DNA of 13,295 nt from Nautiliaceae bacterium. Lineage in GTDB: Bacteria; Campylobacterota; Campylobacteria; Campylobacterales; Nautiliaceae. Below are positions 7,932 through 13,295 of this stretch, one piece after another. Position numbers and translations under genes: made by a program. Below the pieces are notes generated by a model. The model did no database searches. It worked only from the letters and a program-made list of their open reading frames with translations, and was not told the DNA's origin. The stretch is from positions 1 to 13,295 of the forward strand of contig JAMOSM010000065.1 in assembly GCA_027063075.1 (NCBI GenBank). The letters are read 5' to 3'. Within the stretch, counting starts at the first letter, position 1; every line of letters begins with the position of its first letter.

Positions 7932-8053
7932 ATTACAAATTGTTACAGAAAAGAGTTATTTTTTATAGTTTATATTTAAATAAGAGAAAAATTATGCTAT
8001 ATTAAGATTACTTTAAGTTGATTTTAGGTAAAATATGCAAAAAAAGGATAGAT
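7932..8053 (+). promoter_or_regulatory. Intergenic promoter region of the por operon
   Basis: TG at 7995-7996 followed by TATATT at 7998-8003 forms an extended -10 element. Upstream are T- and A-rich stretches (7957-7980) but no good -35, as is usual for the housekeeping sigma factor in Campylobacterota. Transcription would start near 8010, leaving a leader of about 44 bases. TAACAA at 7921-7926 and TTGTTA at 7940-7945 form a weak A+T-only inverted repeat around the end of the HAD gene; its role is unknown. Confidence 0.5.
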
Positions 8054-8611
8054 ATGCTACAAATTAGATGGCACTCTCGTGCAGGACAAGGAGCGGTAAC
8101 TGGTGCAAAAGCCTTAGCTGACGTTATGGCAAGAACTGGAAAGTACGTTCAGGCGTATTCAGTGTATGGTGCAGAAAAAAGAGGAGCACCTATGACGGCT
8201 TATGATAAAATAGATGATAAACCTATTTTAGACCATTCAAAATGGATGATACCGGATTATGTACTGGTAATTGACCCTTCACTTGTATTTCAAGAAGAAA
8301 TTGTAGAAAATACAACCGATGATACTGTTTTTATTGTAACATCTCATTTGGATAAAGATGATTTACTTGCAATGGCAAAACATCTTCAAGGTAAAAAAGT
8401 TTATGTAATTGATGCTATTAAAATTTCTCAAGAAGAAATTGGAAGAGCTATTCCAAATACTCCAATGCTAGGTGCTTTTATAAAAGTAAGTGAAATTATT
8501 CCTTTTGAAGACTTTTTAGTATCAATTGAAGATATTTTATCAAAATTTCCTAAAAAAATTATTGAGGGTAACTTAAGAGCTATTAAAAGAGCTTATGAAG
8601 AAGTAAAATAA
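8054..8611 (+). CDS. porC: Pyruvate:ferredoxin oxidoreductase, gamma subunit
   Basis: Gamma subunit of the four-subunit pyruvate:ferredoxin (or flavodoxin) oxidoreductase, which links pyruvate with acetyl-CoA plus CO2 and a low-potential electron carrier. The 185-residue protein opens with the family block IRWHSRAGQGAVTGAKALADV and has YGAEKRGAPMTAYDKI at about 35-50. I chose ATG 8054 with AAGGA at 8044-8048; the open frame extends back to TTG 8018 but that start lacks a binding site and would precede the conserved N-terminus by 12 residues. First gene of porCDAB, the arrangement I know from H. pylori. In a reductive-TCA autotroph it would run as pyruvate synthase. Confidence 0.93.
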   Translation: MLQIRWHSRAGQGAVTGAKALADVMARTGKYVQAYSVYGAEKRGAPMTAYDKIDDKPILDHSKWMIPDYVLVIDPSLVFQEEIVENTTDDTVFIVTSHLDKDDLLAMAKHLQGKKVYVIDAIKISQEEIGRAIPNTPMLGAFIKVSEIIPFEDFLVSIEDILSKFPKKIIEGNLRAIKRAYEEVK

Positions 8612-8620
8612 GGAGAAATT

Positions 8621-9019
8621 ATGGCAACACCAAAAGAAATGCTAACAACTTGGGATAAAGTTCAGTTTGGGGCAGTGCTTCCAAGTTTTGAAGACCCAGA
8701 GCACAAAAAAAGAAGCAAATTCCATTCATATAACTACTCAGTTGCTGATTGGAGAGTTGAAAAACCGGTATTTAATAGAGACCTTTGTATTGACTGTGAT
8801 TTTTGTTGGGTAAGCTGTCCTGATAGCTGTTTTATAGTTGAAGAGGTTGTAAATAAAAGAGGAAAAAAACAGGCAAAAATAGTGGGAATTAACTATAATC
8901 TTTGTAAAGGATGTGGGGTATGTGTAGAAGTATGTCCTACACCTATTAAATCTCTTTTAATGTTTCCTGAATATGTTGATAATGATGAAGCATTAAAACA
9001 ATGGCCTAAAAAAGATTAA
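8621..9019 (+). CDS. porD: Pyruvate:ferredoxin oxidoreductase, delta (ferredoxin-like) subunit
   Basis: The electron-transfer subunit carries two [4Fe-4S] clusters. The first motif is C56-C59-C62-C66 in CIDCDFCWVSCPDSC, with an additional C70; the second is C95-C98-C101-C105 in CKGCGVCVEVCP. An N-terminal extension of about 50 residues without Cys (LPSFEDPEHKKRSKFHSYN) precedes them. The total of 132 residues is normal for PorD. Start ATG follows AAGGAG by a few bases; the gene lies 9 bases after porC and 9 before porA. Confidence 0.94.
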   Translation: MATPKEMLTTWDKVQFGAVLPSFEDPEHKKRSKFHSYNYSVADWRVEKPVFNRDLCIDCDFCWVSCPDSCFIVEEVVNKRGKKQAKIVGINYNLCKGCGVCVEVCPTPIKSLLMFPEYVDNDEALKQWPKKD

Positions 9020-9028
9020 AGGATAGAC

Positions 9029-10246
9029 ATGGCACAAAAATATGAATTAAAAAGTAAAGAGGTTTGGGATGGAAATATGGCAGCAGCTCATGCTCTGCGT
9101 CAGGCTCAAGTAGATGTAGTAGCTGCTTATCCTATTACTCCATCAACTCCAATTGTTCAAAATTACGCTCAGTTTTTAGCAGACGGATATGTAGATGGTG
9201 AATTTGTAATGGTTGAAAGTGAACACTCAGCAATGAGTGCCTGTGTTGGTGCTGCAGCTGCCGGTGGTAGAGTTGCTACTGCGACTTCAAGCCAGGGTTA
9301 TGCTTTAATGGTAGAGGTTTTATATCAGGCAAGTGGTATGAGGCTTCCGATTGTTATGACTGTTGTAAATAGAGCCCTTGCATCTCCACTTAACATTCAC
9401 GGAGACCATTCAGACCTTTATCTTGGAAGAGATGCCGGGTGGATTCATTTAATTGCAAACAATCCTCAAGAAGCATATGATATGACTTTATGTGCGTTTA
9501 AAATTGCTGAAGATGAAAGAGTAAGACTTCCGGTAACTACTAACCAAGACGGATTTTTAGTATCACACACAGCTCAAGTAGTAAAACCTCTTCAAGATGA
9601 GGATGCATATAAATTTATTGGCGAATACAAACCTTTAAATCCAATGCTTGATACAAAAAATCCTGTAACTTATGGTGCGCAAACAGAAGAAGAGTGGCAT
9701 TTTGAGCATAAAGCAAACCAACACAAAGCTTTAATGGATAGTCCAGCAGTTATAAAAGAAGTTTTTGATGAGTTTGAGAAAATTAGTGGAAGAAAATACA
9801 ATCTTGTTGAAACTTATAAACTTGATGATGCAGATATTGCACTTGTTTTAATGGGAAGTGCTTATGAAACTGCTATACTTGCCGTAGATAAAGCAAGAGA
9901 AGAGGGAATTAAAGTAGGGCTTTTGATGCCAAGAGTATTTAGACCATTCCCTTATAATGAAGTTGCTGAAAAACTTAAAAATGTAAAAGCTGTTGCAGCA
10001 CTTGATAGAAGTGCACCAATGGGGACAACTGGAGCACTTTATAATGAAGTTGCAGGAGCACTTGCTGCAAACGGACAAAGTGCAATTATGACAAATTATA
10101 TTTATGGGCTTGGTGGAAGAGATACTACTGTTGAACATATTTTAGACGTTATTAAAGAGACAAACGAAAACGCAAAAGCTGGAAAAAGAGTTACTGACTT
10201 ACAAGGTTTCATTAACCTTAGAGGTCCAAAACTTTCATTTAATTAA
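9029..10246 (+). CDS. porA: Pyruvate:ferredoxin oxidoreductase, alpha subunit
   Basis: Alpha subunit (405 residues), supplying the thiamine-pyrophosphate pyrimidine-side domain and the substrate cavity. YPITPSTPIVQNYAQF (about 35-50), VESEHSAMSACVGAAAAGGRVATATSSQGYALM (about 62-95, with the acidic pair that includes the TPP-activating Glu) and the PVTTNQDGF segment are typical. The transketolase C-terminal-like domain VLMGSAYETAILAVDKAREEGIKVGLL begins near 273. No Fe-S cysteine motif is present, as expected. It starts nine bases after porD behind AAAGGA. The PorA/VorA family is certain; pyruvate specificity is inferred from the gene order. Confidence 0.94.
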   Translation: MAQKYELKSKEVWDGNMAAAHALRQAQVDVVAAYPITPSTPIVQNYAQFLADGYVDGEFVMVESEHSAMSACVGAAAAGGRVATATSSQGYALMVEVLYQASGMRLPIVMTVVNRALASPLNIHGDHSDLYLGRDAGWIHLIANNPQEAYDMTLCAFKIAEDERVRLPVTTNQDGFLVSHTAQVVKPLQDEDAYKFIGEYKPLNPMLDTKNPVTYGAQTEEEWHFEHKANQHKALMDSPAVIKEVFDEFEKISGRKYNLVETYKLDDADIALVLMGSAYETAILAVDKAREEGIKVGLLMPRVFRPFPYNEVAEKLKNVKAVAALDRSAPMGTTGALYNEVAGALAANGQSAIMTNYIYGLGGRDTTVEHILDVIKETNENAKAGKRVTDLQGFINLRGPKLSFN

Positions 10247-10256
10247 GGAGTTTTTT

Positions 10257-11210
10257 ATGAAAAATATTACTAATTTAAAAGAATTTGCTTGTACTCCTGA
10301 CAGGTTTCAAGGTGGGCACAGACTTTGTCCCGGGTGTGCTCACAGTATGATTGTAAGAGAAGTAGTAAATGCTACTGATGATGATTTAGTAATCTCAACT
10401 GCGACTGGATGTCTTGAAGTTTGTAGTGCGATTTATCCATATACTTCTTGGGATGTTTCTTGGATACATATTGGATTTGAAAATGCGGCTGCAGCAATTT
10501 CTGGTGCTGAAGCTATGTATAAAGCACTTAGCAAAAAAGATAAACTTTATAATGAAGATAGAAGAATTAAATTTGTAGCATTTGGTGGTGATGGTGGAAC
10601 TTATGATATTGGTTTTCAGTCATTAAGTGGTGCCGCTGAGAGAGGGCATGACTTTTTATATGTTTGTCTTGATAATGAAAACTACGCAAACACAGGTGGT
10701 CAAAGAAGTTCTGCTACTCCACTTGGGGCTCATACTTCAACAACTCCAAGAGGTAGAGTTAGTTATGGTGAGAAGCAAAGAAAAAAAGACCTGACTATGA
10801 TTATGGCAGCTCACGGATGTCCATACGTTGCAACTGCAATTCCAAGTACAAAACACTGGAAAGATTTAGCAACTAAAGCTGCAAAAGCAATTAGTACAGT
10901 AGGACCTACATTTATTAACGCACTTAGTCCATGTACAACTGAGTGGAAATTTAAACCGGAAGAAACAACTGAAATTGCTGATTTAGCGGTTGAAACGTGT
11001 GCATTTCCACTTTATGAAATTGAAGATGGACACAAACTAAGAATCACATACAGACCAAAGCAGAAAATTCCTATTGAAGAATACCTTTCAAGACAGGGAA
11101 GATTTGCTCATTTATTTAAGCCTGAAAATAAATGGATTATTGAAGAATGGCAAAAAAATGTTGATGAATATTGGGATTATCTTCAAAGAAGAGAGGAAGC
11201 AGGAGTTTAA
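10257..11210 (+). CDS. porB: Pyruvate:ferredoxin oxidoreductase, beta (TPP-binding) subunit
   Basis: Beta subunit (317 residues) holding thiamine pyrophosphate and one [4Fe-4S] cluster. Cluster ligands are C24 and C27 in RLCPGCAHS, C52 in TATGCLEVC and C226 in SPCTTEW. The Mg2+/TPP motif is GGDGGTYDIGFQSLSGA, followed by LDNENYANTGGQRSSATPLGA, which distinguishes pyruvate-type enzymes from 2-oxoglutarate-type ones. The C-terminal tail RQGRFAHL is also typical. It starts ten bases after porA behind AAGGAG. The stop codon lies in the loop of the operon terminator. Confidence 0.95.
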   Translation: MKNITNLKEFACTPDRFQGGHRLCPGCAHSMIVREVVNATDDDLVISTATGCLEVCSAIYPYTSWDVSWIHIGFENAAAAISGAEAMYKALSKKDKLYNEDRRIKFVAFGGDGGTYDIGFQSLSGAAERGHDFLYVCLDNENYANTGGQRSSATPLGAHTSTTPRGRVSYGEKQRKKDLTMIMAAHGCPYVATAIPSTKHWKDLATKAAKAISTVGPTFINALSPCTTEWKFKPEETTEIADLAVETCAFPLYEIEDGHKLRITYRPKQKIPIEEYLSRQGRFAHLFKPENKWIIEEWQKNVDEYWDYLQRREEAGV

Positions 11211-11226
11211 TCTTCCTCACTTTTTT
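11193..11226 (+). terminator. Intrinsic terminator of the por operon
   Basis: GAGGAAG (11193-11199) pairs perfectly with CTTCCTC (11212-11218) across a 12-base loop that contains the porB TAA. It is followed after two bases by TTTTTT and another T-rich stretch. The left arm is part of the last porB codons. The stem is seven base pairs, so termination may be incomplete. Confidence 0.65.
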
Positions 11227-11267
11227 ATTTTTAATATTTAGCAGTGACTGACACTAAAGGGGAAATA

Positions 11268-11642
11268 GTGAACGAAATTAAAATTCCAACAATAAGACTT
11301 CATTGGAGTGATTTTTACTCTTTTGATGAACTCTTAAAAGATGCTAGAAGTGATGGAATAAAAGTTCCAAACGAATCGGGTGTTTATGAAGTAATAAATG
11401 AAAGTGGAGAAATCCTACATATAGGAAGAGCATCTAATCTTAGAATGAGAGTAAAACAAGGACTTGTAAAAGGTAAAACGCCTCATTCAACCAGAAAAAG
11501 AATGTTAGAGGATGGAGTTAATTTTGATGATTTAAAAGTCAGATGGGCAGTTACTGATTGGCCAAACAGCGTTGAAGAATTTTTACATAAAGAATATAAG
11601 AAAAGATATGGGACTCTTCCAAAATACACAAAAGCTACTTAA
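11268..11642 (+). CDS. Small GIY-YIG-like nuclease-domain protein
   Basis: A 124-residue protein with a single GIY-YIG-like domain in its second half: SGVYEV (G38-V39-Y40), then HIGRASNLRMRV in place of the YIG strand (H51-I52-G53, with R54/R59/R61 as candidate catalytic Arg), and a helix with E103/E104 and E109 (SVEEFLHKEYKKRYG) where the metal-binding Glu would be. The final Asn common in the family is not seen. Residues 1-35 are an extra N-terminal piece of unknown role. I chose GTG 11268 because AAAGGGGA lies at 11256-11263; GTG 11244 is in frame and would add eight residues, but without a good binding site. It follows the por terminator and overlaps corA tail-to-tail. Substrate and activity are unknown. 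Confidence 0.65.
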   Translation: MNEIKIPTIRLHWSDFYSFDELLKDARSDGIKVPNESGVYEVINESGEILHIGRASNLRMRVKQGLVKGKTPHSTRKRMLEDGVNFDDLKVRWAVTDWPNSVEEFLHKEYKKRYGTLPKYTKAT

Positions 11643-12571
11643 ATCCACTTTTTCTTTTTAAGCCAGATAAATATACCACCAGCGAGAGTAATATTTACAA
11701 TCCATACGGCAAAATAACCATATTTCCAATCAAGTTCAGGCATATATTTAAAATTCATTCCGTAATTTCCGACAACAAATGTTAAAGGTAAAAAAATAAG
11801 TGAAATAGCTGCTAAGCGTTGCATAGCTTTATTCATTCTTGTAGATAAAATACCCATGTGAAGATTTAATAGGTAACCTGTTCTGTCAAGCAGAGTTCTT
11901 GATTCGTTAATTAAATATTTTAAATGTTCTTCTAAATCAATAAATTCATATTTCAATTTTTTTCTAATGGTTGGAGGAAAATTGCTATAAGCTTTTCTTA
12001 TTACTTCTCTTGCTTGAATTGTTACTTTTGAAATTCTGTTTAATGTACGTCTAGCGTAATATATATCTTTTTGAAGTTCATCTTCTTCTATATTTTCGTG
12101 AAAAATACTATCTTCTAAATCTTCTAAAGCCTCATCTATTACATCAACAATTAAAATTGTGTTGTCAATTAAAATATCCGCTATTAAATAAGTTACATAT
12201 TCAAATTCTTGATTTTTATATCTTTTTTCAAATTTTCTTGCAAGTTCTGTAATAATCTCTTTTTCTTCTGAAAGAATAAAAAACTTATCTTTTGTAATAA
12301 TAATTACAACATTGCTATCATCATAAAGGAGGTTTTCTTCTTCGTCAAATTTAATATATTTTAAAATAAGAAGTTTAAAATTTTCCGTTTCTTCATATAT
12401 TAAAGACTGGTCTTCACTTTGAATATCTTCGATAAAACTTTCAGGAAAACTGTGAGTTTTTAGCCAGTTTATGATTTTTTCGTTTTTTACTGTGGAGAAG
12501 ATAATCTGTTTTTTGTTTTCTTCAAGCTGAATATCAGGGTTTTTTTCGAGCTTATCGGTGAAGATAAACAT
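11639..12571 (-). CDS. corA: CorA-type magnesium/divalent cation channel
   Basis: A 310-residue inner-membrane protein of the CorA family, which forms pentameric Mg2+ (sometimes Co2+ or Ni2+) channels. The N-terminal 240 residues form the acidic cytoplasmic funnel, with a long basic-acidic helical region (DEALEDLEDSIFHENIEEDELQ and following). The C-terminus has two membrane helices: the first ends in the selectivity motif YGMN (270-273), followed by the short periplasmic loop with MPEL and the second helix, closing with the basic KKKKW tail. The start has a full AAGGAGGT site four bases before ATG, which can be hidden in a hairpin. The promoter is within the upstream gene's terminator region. 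The stop overlaps that of the convergent GIY-YIG gene. Confidence 0.93.
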   Translation of the reverse strand: MFIFTDKLEKNPDIQLEENKKQIIFSTVKNEKIINWLKTHSFPESFIEDIQSEDQSLIYEETENFKLLILKYIKFDEEENLLYDDSNVVIIITKDKFFILSEEKEIITELARKFEKRYKNQEFEYVTYLIADILIDNTILIVDVIDEALEDLEDSIFHENIEEDELQKDIYYARRTLNRISKVTIQAREVIRKAYSNFPPTIRKKLKYEFIDLEEHLKYLINESRTLLDRTGYLLNLHMGILSTRMNKAMQRLAAISLIFLPLTFVVGNYGMNFKYMPELDWKYGYFAVWIVNITLAGGIFIWLKKKKWI

Positions 12572-12575
12572 TTTT

Positions 12576-12592
12576 ACCTCCTTTTTGGAGGT
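12576..12592 (-). promoter_or_regulatory. Hairpin sequestering the corA ribosome binding site
   Basis: In the corA mRNA, ACCUCC is followed by five A and then GGAGGU, a perfect 6-bp stem. The right arm is the core of the corA Shine-Dalgarno sequence, four bases before AUG. When folded, the ribosome site is masked. The left arm shares three bases with the larger hairpin immediately upstream, so the two cannot both be complete. Confidence 0.6.
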
Positions 12593-12632
12593 TGCAGGGG
12601 CTAAAAATTAAGAATTTTTAGCCTCTACAACC
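12590..12632 (-). promoter_or_regulatory. Long hairpin in the corA 5' leader
   Basis: Bases 12590-12609 and 12613-12632 form an inverted repeat of 20 positions around a 3-base loop. In corA mRNA it has 18 Watson-Crick pairs, one G-U and one A-C mismatch, and occupies nearly the whole leader from just after the predicted transcription start. On the + strand the same stem is followed by TTTTT (12633-12637) and would make a good intrinsic terminator for transcription entering from the por side. In the corA direction no U run follows, so it is not a terminator there. Confidence 0.6.
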
Positions 12633-12640
12633 TTTTTGAA

Positions 12641-12646
12641 ATTATA
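12641..12646 (-). promoter_or_regulatory. Candidate corA -10 element
   Basis: A perfect TATAAT reads on the - strand. Transcription would begin near 12634, at the foot of the long leader hairpin, giving a leader of about 60 bases. The position of a -35 would fall in the terminator and 3' end of the superoxide-reductase-like gene, and no good match is seen, which is common in this phylum. Confidence 0.5.
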
Positions 12647-12648
12647 AC

Positions 12649-12673
12649 AAAAAAAGCGAAAGAATATTCGCTT
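12649..12673 (-). terminator. Intrinsic terminator of the superoxide-reductase-like gene
   Basis: On the - strand AAGCGAA pairs perfectly with TTCGCTT (+ coordinates 12667-12673 and 12654-12660) across a 6-base loop. The T run of the transcript continues through 12649. The left arm overlaps the stop codon. This should separate the gene from corA and supports corA having its own promoter. Confidence 0.75.
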
Positions 12674-13142
12674 AATTTATATTAATGCTATTTTCCCAAA
12701 TGCCGTGGATATTACATCCGGCTATAGCTTTTAATGTTTTAGCTCCATCAAGTTTAACTCTAAAAGCCGCATACCCCATAGCTTTCCCAGGTTCAAATAC
12801 AACTTTATCAATAAGTTCTCCGTCTTTATATAGTTCTATAAAATCGATCCAGTGAGTAGAAGTGCTTGGATGGATAATTCCATTGCTTCCTATTGTAACT
12901 TCCACTAAAGTATATCCTCTGCTGTCAGTATTTCCAACTTTTATTTCTGGAGTGTGTTTTAGTTCTCCTTTTGTAGGGTTTAAAGGGTTTTTAATATGCA
13001 TTATATTTCTGTTATGGATTTCAGGTCTGTATTTTGTATATACATTACAGAATTTTGTTTCAACTTCTCTTGCAATTGCAGGAGTTGTTGCAGCTACTAA
13101 TCCTAAAAGCCCTAATTTTTTTAATGCACTTCTTCTTTTCAT
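12672..13142 (-). CDS. Tat-exported superoxide reductase-like (desulfoferrodoxin-family) protein
   Basis: A 156-residue protein likely exported folded to the periplasm. A twin-arginine signal, KRRSALKKLG with a hydrophobic stretch to about residue 24 (PAIA), leads a superoxide reductase (neelaredoxin-type) domain. All five iron ligands of the SOR centre are present with family spacing: H63 in KHTPEI, H91 and H97 in HPSTSTH, C143 and H146 in CNIHGIW. K62, next to the first His, is retained, whereas the usual Glu before it is Leu. There is no N-terminal desulforedoxin centre. Superoxide reductases convert superoxide to peroxide without making oxygen. ATG 13142 has AAGGA six bases upstream; ATG 13175 is ruled out because it overlaps the -10. 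Enzymatic activity is inferred. Confidence 0.85.
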   Translation of the reverse strand: MKRRSALKKLGLLGLVAATTPAIAREVETKFCNVYTKYRPEIHNRNIMHIKNPLNPTKGELKHTPEIKVGNTDSRGYTLVEVTIGSNGIIHPSTSTHWIDFIELYKDGELIDKVVFEPGKAMGYAAFRVKLDGAKTLKAIAGCNIHGIWENSININ

Positions 13143-13173
13143 AGTTCTTCCTTTTTGAGATAATTTTTGTCTC

Positions 13174-13202
13174 ATTTTATCGGAAAATAATTATTAAGTC
13201 AA
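13174..13202 (-). promoter_or_regulatory. Near-consensus promoter of the superoxide-reductase-like gene
   Basis: On the - strand TTGACT (13197-13202), a 17-base spacer and TAAAAT (13174-13179) each match the sigma-70 consensus at five of six positions. Transcription would start near 13167, leaving a leader of about 25 bases to ATG 13142. The strong -35 stands out in a phylum where -35 elements are usually weak. Confidence 0.7.
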
Positions 13203-13219
13203 ATTATTTTTTGAATAAT
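13203..13219. promoter_or_regulatory. Possible operator: inverted repeat next to the -35
   Basis: ATTATT and AATAAT flank a 5-base centre, directly upstream of the -35 of the superoxide-reductase-like gene. Fur/PerR-type sites are A+T-rich inverted repeats of similar look, and peroxide-responsive control of such a gene would be sensible, but six A/T pairs can arise by chance in this sequence. The remaining bases to 13295 are A+T-rich and show no gene. Confidence 0.2.
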
Positions 13220-13295
13220 AAGTAAAATTAATAAATAAGAAACAACAAAAGATGTAAGAGAGTATTTGTGGAATAAAAGATACGTTTTTTTTCTA

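Noticed and set aside
7921..7945. TAACAA/TTGTTA inverted repeat after the HAD gene as a terminator
   Set aside because: The stem is only six mostly A-T pairs with a 13-base loop and no T run directly after it.
8035..8067. Ten-codon open frame (ATG to TAG) overlapping the porC start, as a possible leader peptide
   Set aside because: No binding site before its ATG and no attenuator-like hairpin; likely chance in A-rich DNA.
12862..13158. 98-residue hydrophobic open frame on the + strand
   Set aside because: Lies antisense to the well-supported superoxide-reductase-like gene. The hydrophobicity comes from the complement of its codons, and there is no promoter or binding site.
13143..13175. Upstream start (ATG 13175) for the superoxide-reductase-like gene
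   Set aside because: It overlaps the -10 element, so would lie before the transcription start. It also moves the twin-arginine signal away from the N-terminus.
1..13295. CRISPR array, insertion sequence, phage or toxin-antitoxin module
   Set aside because: No spaced direct repeats, transposase, integrase or terminal inverted repeats seen. The window is mainly housekeeping and energy genes.

Overview
The window looks like the chromosome of a low-GC, chemolithoautotrophic Campylobacterota (epsilonproteobacterium), probably of the Nautilia/Caminibacter/Lebetimonas kind. This rests on the compact, A+T-rich, tightly overlapping genes, a porC-porD-porA-porB pyruvate:ferredoxin oxidoreductase cluster in the order known from Helicobacter pylori, a run of NFACT protein, small coiled-coil protein, cdsA and dxr that I recall from Campylobacter, and a poly-G tract of the kind that makes contingency loci in this phylum. 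The genus is inference.

Bases 1-7931 (+ strand) are one long, probably co-transcribed block with overlaps or gaps of a few bases: aguB (polyamine synthesis), a membrane-bound periplasmic-sensor diguanylate cyclase, rpe (pentose phosphate), trpF (tryptophan), an NFACT/RqcH-like protein with a coupled 78-residue coiled-coil protein, cdsA (phospholipid precursor), dxr (isoprenoid precursor) and a HAD phosphatase. The diguanylate cyclase is split by a run of eight G inside the codons of its GGEEF active-site motif. Seven G would restore a 599-residue enzyme.

Bases 7932-11226 hold an intergenic promoter, the por operon (gamma, delta, alpha, beta subunits) and an intrinsic terminator folded around the porB stop codon. 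In an autotroph using the reductive TCA cycle this enzyme would act as pyruvate synthase, fixing CO2 onto acetyl-CoA. A small GIY-YIG-like gene follows and runs into the convergent corA gene with a 4-base overlap of stop codons.

Bases 11639-13295 (- strand) hold a CorA-type Mg2+ channel with an elaborately folded 5' leader, and upstream of it a Tat-exported superoxide-reductase-like protein. The latter has a near-consensus promoter and its own terminator. No gene-free stretch exceeds 300 bases, and I see no rRNA, tRNA, CRISPR array, insertion sequence or phage gene.

The points most worth a second look are the poly-G switch in the cyclase active site, its possible effect on the overlapping rpe start, and the corA leader, where a 20-position hairpin overlaps a second hairpin that hides the ribosome binding site.
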